From assembly GCF_002072955.1 (NCBI RefSeq), contig NZ_LPUF01000001.1, positions 2,688,896 through 2,752,895 of the forward strand: 64,000 nt of DNA. The letters run 5' to 3'. Below the pieces are notes generated by a model. That model searched no databases, was not told the origin of the DNA, and saw only the letters and a program-made list of their open reading frames with translations. The translations under genes and the position numbers were made by a program. Source of the stretch: Methyloprofundus sedimenti. Its GTDB lineage: Bacteria > Pseudomonadota > Gammaproteobacteria > Methylococcales > Methylomonadaceae. This document shows, in pieces, positions 59,433-64,000 of the stretch; the stretch's first letter is position 1, and every line of letters begins with the position of its first letter.

Positions 59433-61474
59433 ATCGGGTCAGAGGGAGCCGCAGCTCCCGTCTGCCCACAGAACCGTGCGTACGGGTCCGTACACGGCTC
59501 CTCACGCAAGACGTATCCATTGAGAAACTTCAAACCAATGCTCTAACTTTCGGTCGGATCGTATTTCCTGCCCTTTCAGATTTATAAACCAACTGTTCGG
59601 ATAAGCCCTCGTCACTGCTCGCGCATTGGAGAGTTGCCACCGTTTGTTGTTTGAAAAGACGGCTTTTGATGCTTGTTTTCGTGGTACGCCCCGTTTGACC
59701 AGTTTTCGATATAGATGCTGTTTTCTCTTTTGTTGATCGACTATTCGTGATCGTAGTCGTCGCCTGATATGGGCTTCGATTTTATTCAATTGTGAGGGGT
59801 AGTAAGTCAAACTGTAGTAATTTGACCAGCCCACATACCATTGATTGATCTCGTCCAGTGATGTATCCAGAGTCTGATGTGTACCTCGCGGTGTCAGTGC
59901 TTCGATTTCACTCATGGCTGTTTGCAGGGCTTTATGCGCAATGGCAATTGTCCCCTTAACCACGGTAAAACCTAAAAACTTTACCGCATCGGATTTAGCC
60001 ACCTGGCTTTTCTCCTGATTCACTTTCAGTTTCAGCTTCTTTTCGATGAATTGGCTGACTTTTTCCATCACTCGATCTGCCGCTTTTTGCGATTTTACGA
60101 AGATATTACAGTCGTCCGCGTACCTGCAAAATTCCAGTCCACGTTTTTCCAATTCCTGATCCAGTTCATCCAGAACGATATTGCTCAGCAAGGGACTGAG
60201 TGAGCCCCCTTGCATTGCGCCTTCCTTGCTGGGGTTGACGATGCCATTGATCATGACGCCGCTACGCAACATGTTTCCGACTAGGCGAAGTATCCGTTTG
60301 TCGGATATTTTCTCGCCCATTCGGGCTATCAGCCTGTCGTGATGGATTCTATCAAAAAACTTGGATAGATCTATATCCACCACGTAGGGCTTGCCACTGT
60401 TCACTATCTGTTGTGCCGCTTGTACCGCTTCGTGCTGGCTTCGCCCTGGGCGAAATCCATAGCTGTGCGGTGAAAAATGCGGATCAAAGACCGGTTCCAG
60501 CAGTAGCTTTAATATTGTTTGTACCACTCGATCCCGTACCGTCGGTATGCCGAGTAGTCGTACACCTTTGCCTCCCGGCTTGGCTATTTCTACTCGACGG
60601 ACTGGCGAGGGTTGATAAGTCCAGTTTGCGAGTTCCTCTTGCAACTGACTTAGCTCTTCGTCTAAACGAGTTTCAAAGTCTGCAATGGTTATTCCGTCTA
60701 TGCCGGGTTTACCTTTGTTTTTCTTTACCTGTTTAAAAGCGACGCCCAAGTATAAGGTTGAGCATAACTGGTCGAAAAGTCTGGGTTCCTCTATTAATAG
60801 GTCGTGTTCGTTCATTTCACTTTTTTTTCTTTCTTTTGCAATGGGATTTCTTCAATCTCGCACAACCGATTCGTTCACTGTTTACGACGCGAATAGAGGG
60901 TTGTTCCTGTTAGGCTGATCTCAGTCCATCAGTTTATAATCAACGGCCATGGCCGCTTACGTGTTCCGCCCTTCACCTCCAACGTCCTGTTGCTGATTTG
61001 ATGTTTTACCCTCCTTCATGTCACCATGAATTCATCGGCACCAAACTTTACGATTACTATGGCTTCATCTGAAAACCCTCGGTTCATAACGTCTACATTA
61101 CTGTAGCGCTTAGGGCTTAAGAAGTCGCAGTTACTCCGACCCAAAGCCGACGGCTCTGTAGTGGGTAAGATAGTCAACTATCTCTCGATCTACCTACCTT
61201 CAATACAACAACACGTTACGGTGAGAATATTGGACTTCGGTGGTCGCGGGCACCTTATCCCCTTGTTGCCGCCTTACGAAGGTTCACTTTCGTTTAGGTG
61301 ATCGATTTGGCTAGAGCTTCCTTCAGATTCCGCATTGGCTCCCAATAACCGTGTTTCCCTGTTGGGTAGCTACCGGGAGTTTCTTTGGACACCCTTGCTT
61401 TCGCCTACTTTTTCCCTTCTCACAGGGCAAAGGCTGGATTTCCACCAGCTAGCTGACTATCATGCCAGTCACAC
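59433..61474 (-). mobile_element. Group II intron
   Basis: On the minus strand the intron runs from GTGTGACTGG at 61474 (matching the 5' consensus GUGYG) to CCGAT at 59433 (ending in AY). The length is about 2042 nt. Domain V is at 59471-59500 (GAGCCGTGTACGG, then GCACGGTTC) directly beyond the maturase stop. The domain VI hairpin (GGGAGC/GCTCCC) is at 59444-59459. The long 5' RNA part (60816-61474) would form domains I-III. The flanks joined together make a stem-loop (59417-59432 plus 61475-61491), so the intron sits in a hairpin loop. Inserted in antisense orientation to the DUF1254 genes. Confidence 0.85.
59502..60815 (-). CDS. ltrA: Group II intron reverse transcriptase/maturase
   Basis: 437 residues, intact. 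The reverse transcriptase motifs run from KGKPGIDGITIADFE and GVRLLGIPTVRDRVVQTILK through SYGFRPGRSQHEAVQAAQQ and VDIDLSKFFDRIHHDRL to the active-site YADDCNIFVKS. The usual PQGG before it reads GAMQGGSLSPLLSN. The maturase (X) region follows (NQWYVGWSNYYSL) with a basic C-terminus. No HNH endonuclease domain is present, so retrohoming would rely on primers other than a cleaved bottom strand. It is encoded within intron domain IV. Confidence 0.93.
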   Translation of the reverse strand: MNEHDLLIEEPRLFDQLCSTLYLGVAFKQVKKNKGKPGIDGITIADFETRLDEELSQLQEELANWTYQPSPVRRVEIAKPGGKGVRLLGIPTVRDRVVQTILKLLLEPVFDPHFSPHSYGFRPGRSQHEAVQAAQQIVNSGKPYVVDIDLSKFFDRIHHDRLIARMGEKISDKRILRLVGNMLRSGVMINGIVNPSKEGAMQGGSLSPLLSNIVLDELDQELEKRGLEFCRYADDCNIFVKSQKAADRVMEKVSQFIEKKLKLKVNQEKSQVAKSDAVKFLGFTVVKGTIAIAHKALQTAMSEIEALTPRGTHQTLDTSLDEINQWYVGWSNYYSLTYYPSQLNKIEAHIRRRLRSRIVDQQKRKQHLYRKLVKRGVPRKQASKAVFSNNKRWQLSNARAVTRAYPNSWFINLKGQEIRSDRKLEHWFEVSQWIRLA

Positions 61475-61790
61475 CACGAGACTGCTCGCGCATTCACAGA
61501 CAGGAAAGAGGATACTCAACTATAGACGCGCCATTTTTTCCATATGAAACTGCAGAAGAAAAAAGTAATTTAATAATTTAAATTTACTCTGACCTCAGTT
61601 TTCTAGTGCTTGTAATTAGCACATAAGTCTGTCACCCTATTCATAGGTCAGTTGTTTGCGGGTAATCTTTGTTCTCTATCTCTTACTGGAGAATAAACGA
61701 TCAGACTGCAGGTGATTGGCTGTTTATTCTATCTAATTCAAGTTTTGCACTTGTTGGTTGAATCCAAGAAATATTATTAAAGGAAACAAA
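61475..61790. other. Flank and leader between the intron and the small secreted protein
   Basis: The first 17 bases are the right half of the hairpin broken by the intron. The rest is AT-rich and should contain the promoter of the following small gene. No reading frame is recognisable. Confidence 0.4.
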
Positions 61791-61997
61791 TTGAAAAAAT
61801 TTATATTAACAATCGTATTGAGTTTTTTTGTATCTGCAATAGCAGTTGCTGGTGACCAAGTAATGAAGAATGACAACCCCAACGCTTCAGAAATGGAAGG
61901 AAAGCATATGAAGAATTCTAACCAAAATTCTTCACGTTTTGACACAGTAGTGGAAAAAACAAATAAACCATATACAGCTATCAAGTACCAAAAATAA
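61791..61997 (+). CDS. Small secreted protein
   Basis: 68 residues from a TTG start at 61791, chosen because AGGA lies 6 bases upstream and the signal peptide then begins (M)KKFILTIVLSFFVSAIAVA. Predicted cleavage is after AVA. The mature part is about 48 residues, hydrophilic, rich in Asn, Lys and Ser, with no cysteine, ending KPYTAIKYQK. A start at the TTG at 61758 is the alternative. No family is recognised and no partner gene is adjacent. Confidence 0.55.
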   Translation: MKKFILTIVLSFFVSAIAVAGDQVMKNDNPNASEMEGKHMKNSNQNSSRFDTVVEKTNKPYTAIKYQK

Positions 61998-62335
61998 CTT
62001 TAGTTATAGTGTAGCAAAAGATCAATTTAGTATTTTAAATAGCTCCCAGCGCCATAGTAAATGGATATGGGGTTACCCAAACATTAGGCAAGCATATAAA
62101 AACGAGTCACCTGTTTGCTGAGTGGTCGTATGGAGCAATGACATAATACGGAAATTTCGTGTTCTACGTTGTTTTATACGAGCGACTTATTTTATTTAAA
62201 TCTTGATGTTAAAAAATATTCCTCACCCACGATATGTTTGATAAGAGAAGAGCAAAGTGACCAGAAGTTAAGGTCTGATGTCTTGTACTACTTTTATAAC
62301 AATTTTCTTCACCAGTCGAGCTGGTGATAAAAGCA
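61998..62335. other. Gap with no recognised gene
   Basis: About 340 bases between the small secreted protein and the tiny ORF downstream of yigZ. A short hairpin near 62310-62327 (CACCAGTCGAGCTGGTG) could be a terminator for the minus-strand genes. Nothing else is seen. Confidence 0.4.
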
Positions 62336-62473
62336 TTATTCTAGTAACAGTTCGCTGTGGGTTGCTAGCAGCATTTCTGTATACAATTTGATTAAATCTT
62401 TAAAAGCGATTTCGTTGGCGACTATCAGCTTGTCAAAATAATTCCAATCTTGCGGGCTATTGGTAAACTCCAC
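62336..62473 (-). CDS. Possible 45-residue ORF overlapping the yigZ end
   Basis: A GTG-started reading of 45 codons (GTG at 62471-62473, TAA at 62336-62338) overlaps the last 17 bases of yigZ. Its sequence looks like an amphipathic helix (FDKLIVANEIAFKDLIKLYTEMLL). No ribosome-binding site is evident. It could be a real small protein, a remnant of a helical protein such as a phasin, or chance. Confidence 0.3.
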   Translation of the reverse strand: MEFTNSPQDWNYFDKLIVANEIAFKDLIKLYTEMLLATHSELLLE

Positions 62474-63041
62474 CCGGATAAAGCTTTAAAAAATCATCAC
62501 TCTGACTTGCCGGCAATTGAACAAGCAACTTAACTTGCCCGGTAAAATCCTTGCTAATAATTTCTCCAGAGAAATTGTTCAAAGTATATTCAAATGACTG
62601 CAGTTGATTATAATCAACAACAAATAACAATGTAGCCAGCTCAATAAATTCGATAATATCAGCTACTTCAATGGCTTGTTTAGCGGCATTACCATAGGCG
62701 CGCGTCAAACCTCCTGCACCTAATTTAATCCCGCCAAAATAACGCACCACCACACACAATACGTTAATTAAGTCATGTCCTTCTATATATTTAAAAACTG
62801 GTTTTCCAGCCGTTCCTGAGGGCTCACCCGCATCATGAAACCGGCAAATAATACCTTTCTCTGTTTTAATGCGGTAGGCAAATACTATATGGTTTGCAGA
62901 TGCATGCTCGGTACTTAAATTTTTTAAATAGTCGACTGCTTGTGTTTCACTGCTACAGGGATAAATTAAGCCGATAAAGCGTGATTTCTTAATACTTTCT
63001 TCTATTTTGGCCGGGTCTTTAACGCATTGCACTCGATTCAC
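62457..63041 (-). CDS. yigZ: YigZ/IMPACT-family protein
   Basis: 194 residues, slightly shorter than E. coli YigZ (204). The N-terminal IMPACT domain has KKSRFIGLIYPCSSETQAVDYLKNL, then the conserved HIVFAYRI, FHDAGEPSGTAGKPV and VVRYFGGIKLGAGGLTRAYGNA. A short ferredoxin-like C-terminal domain follows. The family is conserved from bacteria to eukaryotic IMPACT, a regulator of translation stress; the bacterial role is unclear. It lies 46 bases downstream of rlmG on the same strand. Confidence 0.93.
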   Translation of the reverse strand: MNRVQCVKDPAKIEESIKKSRFIGLIYPCSSETQAVDYLKNLSTEHASANHIVFAYRIKTEKGIICRFHDAGEPSGTAGKPVFKYIEGHDLINVLCVVVRYFGGIKLGAGGLTRAYGNAAKQAIEVADIIEFIELATLLFVVDYNQLQSFEYTLNNFSGEIISKDFTGQVKLLVQLPASQSDDFLKLYPGGVYQ

Positions 63042-63087
63042 CTATGAGTTTGCTTTCTTTTATACCTCAGAATAATATGCTTTTTTC

Positions 63088-64000
63088 TCAATTAGAAGCT
63101 TTAACAATAATAAATTTCGCATTCGAAGCGACAAGCTCGACGCTAGAAAAATATTTTTTCAAACTTGCCTGATAACCCAGGTGGCGATTACCAATGACCC
63201 ACAATTCACCACCTGTACGTAATACTTTTTTTGCCTGATTAAACATGCGCATGGCAATATGACTACCAATTGTTGTTTGCTGGTGAAAAGGCGGATTACA
63301 TAAAACCAGGTCAATACTATCAGGCGCAAAATCGGTTAATGCATCTGCAGCCGTAAATGTTGCTTTTCGAGTTTTAAATGCATGCTCAAAATTTTGCTGT
63401 GCTGAAGCCACAGCCATAAATGATTCATCTATAAAATGTAGCTGAGCAGCAGGATTGTTTGCAGCAAAAATAAGTCCGACTAAGCCATTTCCACAACCCA
63501 GATCGACTACTTGCCGGTATTTATTATGTTGCGGCAAATTCGCCAAAAAATAACGCGTGCCTATATCCAGGTTTTTATGTGAAAAAACATTGGCATGATT
63601 ACAAATCTGATAATCGGTATTTTCCAGTTGATATGTGAGCGGATAGGGATTAGCCGGAATACAACGCTGCTCATCAGGCGTTGCATAAATTAAACGCGCT
63701 TTTTTAACGGCTTTTGACGGTACGGTTCTACCCACCAGGCGTTCAACTGTCTGCCATACTGAAGCGGGTAGATTTTTAACCATACCCGCGACAATAAGCT
63801 GGGTATCCGGTTTTAAAGCACTCTGCAGACGAATTAAAATATCTTCTAAATAAGCTAACGTTTTAGGTACTTTAATCAAAATAAAATCAAACTCACCAGC
63901 TGGCAATCGTAAACTATTAAATAATTGTACTGCATCTACTGGCAGCGCATTTAGCGCTAAATTTGCAACAGTTGCCTGCTGGGAAATAAAAGAATCTGAG
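63088..64000 (-). CDS. rlmG: 23S rRNA (guanine-1835-N2) methyltransferase, 3' part
   Basis: The reading is open to the window edge, so the N-terminus lies outside; 303 codons are visible. An N-terminal RlmG/RsmC-like domain (DFILIKVPKTLAYLEDIL, VKKARLIYATPDE) is followed by the SAM-binding domain with VVDLGCGNGLVGLIFAANNP, the FIDESFMAVASAQQN segment and the catalytic motif LVLCNPPFHQQ. The NHANVFSHKNLDIGTRYFLANLP stretch matches RlmG rather than RsmC. It methylates G1835 of 23S rRNA. Confidence 0.92.
   Translation of the reverse strand, partial: SDSFISQQATVANLALNALPVDAVQLFNSLRLPAGEFDFILIKVPKTLAYLEDILIRLQSALKPDTQLIVAGMVKNLPASVWQTVERLVGRTVPSKAVKKARLIYATPDEQRCIPANPYPLTYQLENTDYQICNHANVFSHKNLDIGTRYFLANLPQHNKYRQVVDLGCGNGLVGLIFAANNPAAQLHFIDESFMAVASAQQNFEHAFKTRKATFTAADALTDFAPDSIDLVLCNPPFHQQTTIGSHIAMRMFNQAKKVLRTGGELWVIGNRHLGYQASLKKYFSSVELVASNAKFIIVKASN

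Noticed and set aside
60816-61474. Short plus-strand ORFs, such as 61335-61547, in the region before the maturase
   Set aside because: This DNA fits domains I-III of the group II intron RNA on the other strand.
1-64000. CRISPR array, prophage or toxin-antitoxin system
   Set aside because: No regularly spaced repeats, phage structural genes, integrase or toxin-antitoxin pairs were seen.

Overview
The window is a chromosomal segment of an AT-rich gammaproteobacterium. Gene content (era-rnc-lepB-lepA block, a type I-like beta-oxidation operon, phosphoketolase plus Pta, glycogen debranching enzyme, an NAD-type Hox hydrogenase module, CysDN) would fit a methanotroph-like lineage such as Methylococcales. 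No methane- or methanol-oxidation gene is present, so that assignment is inference only.

Layout. 1-1482: 5' part of pta. 1779-9884: minus-strand operon of a fused acyltransferase/hydrolase, thiolase, 3-hydroxyacyl-CoA dehydrogenase/hydratase and acyl-CoA dehydrogenase. 9885-10847: non-coding or decayed DNA. 10848-11988: VOC protein and a GDT1/UPF0016 cation transporter. 12053-18672: a tightly packed minus-strand housekeeping operon, lepA-lepB-DUF4845-rnc-era-recO-pdxJ, ending in a broken PP2C phosphatase gene. 18789-22829: rppH-tusC, a HAD phosphatase and glgX. 22830-23842: a gap with two palindromic repeats. 23843-29024: mscK-like channel and nadB. 29181-30269: a complete IS30-family insertion sequence. 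30413-35721: MnmM/YtqB-like methyltransferase, DUF6164 protein, xfp and tatD. The xfp gene lies between two diverged direct copies of the tatD 3' end. 35831-38057: mobB-moeA-bcp. 38163-43882: TetR regulator, pgsA, uvrC, membrane-anchored globin and glnS, all on the minus strand. 44032-45577: potassium-channel protein with a zinc ribbon, and a lipoprotein. 46058-52510: cysD-cysN, galU, uvrA. 52688-55723: hoxF-hoxU-hoxY without hoxH. 55784-59403: VOC protein and two exported DUF1254 proteins with higher GC. 59433-61474: group II intron with its maturase, inserted in the loop of a stem-loop. 61791-64000: small secreted protein, a possible tiny ORF, yigZ and the 3' part of rlmG.

How the genes work together. 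Xfp (acetyl-phosphate formation) and Pta (acetyl-phosphate to acetyl-CoA) would form a two-step route to acetyl-CoA, and the fad operon produces or consumes acetyl-CoA. The Hox diaphorase and small subunit would reduce NAD+ with hydrogen only if a large subunit is encoded elsewhere. The most unusual parts are the tatD-flanked xfp segment, the hox module lacking its catalytic subunit next to an apparently acquired DUF1254/intron region, and the fused acyltransferase-hydrolase heading the beta-oxidation operon.
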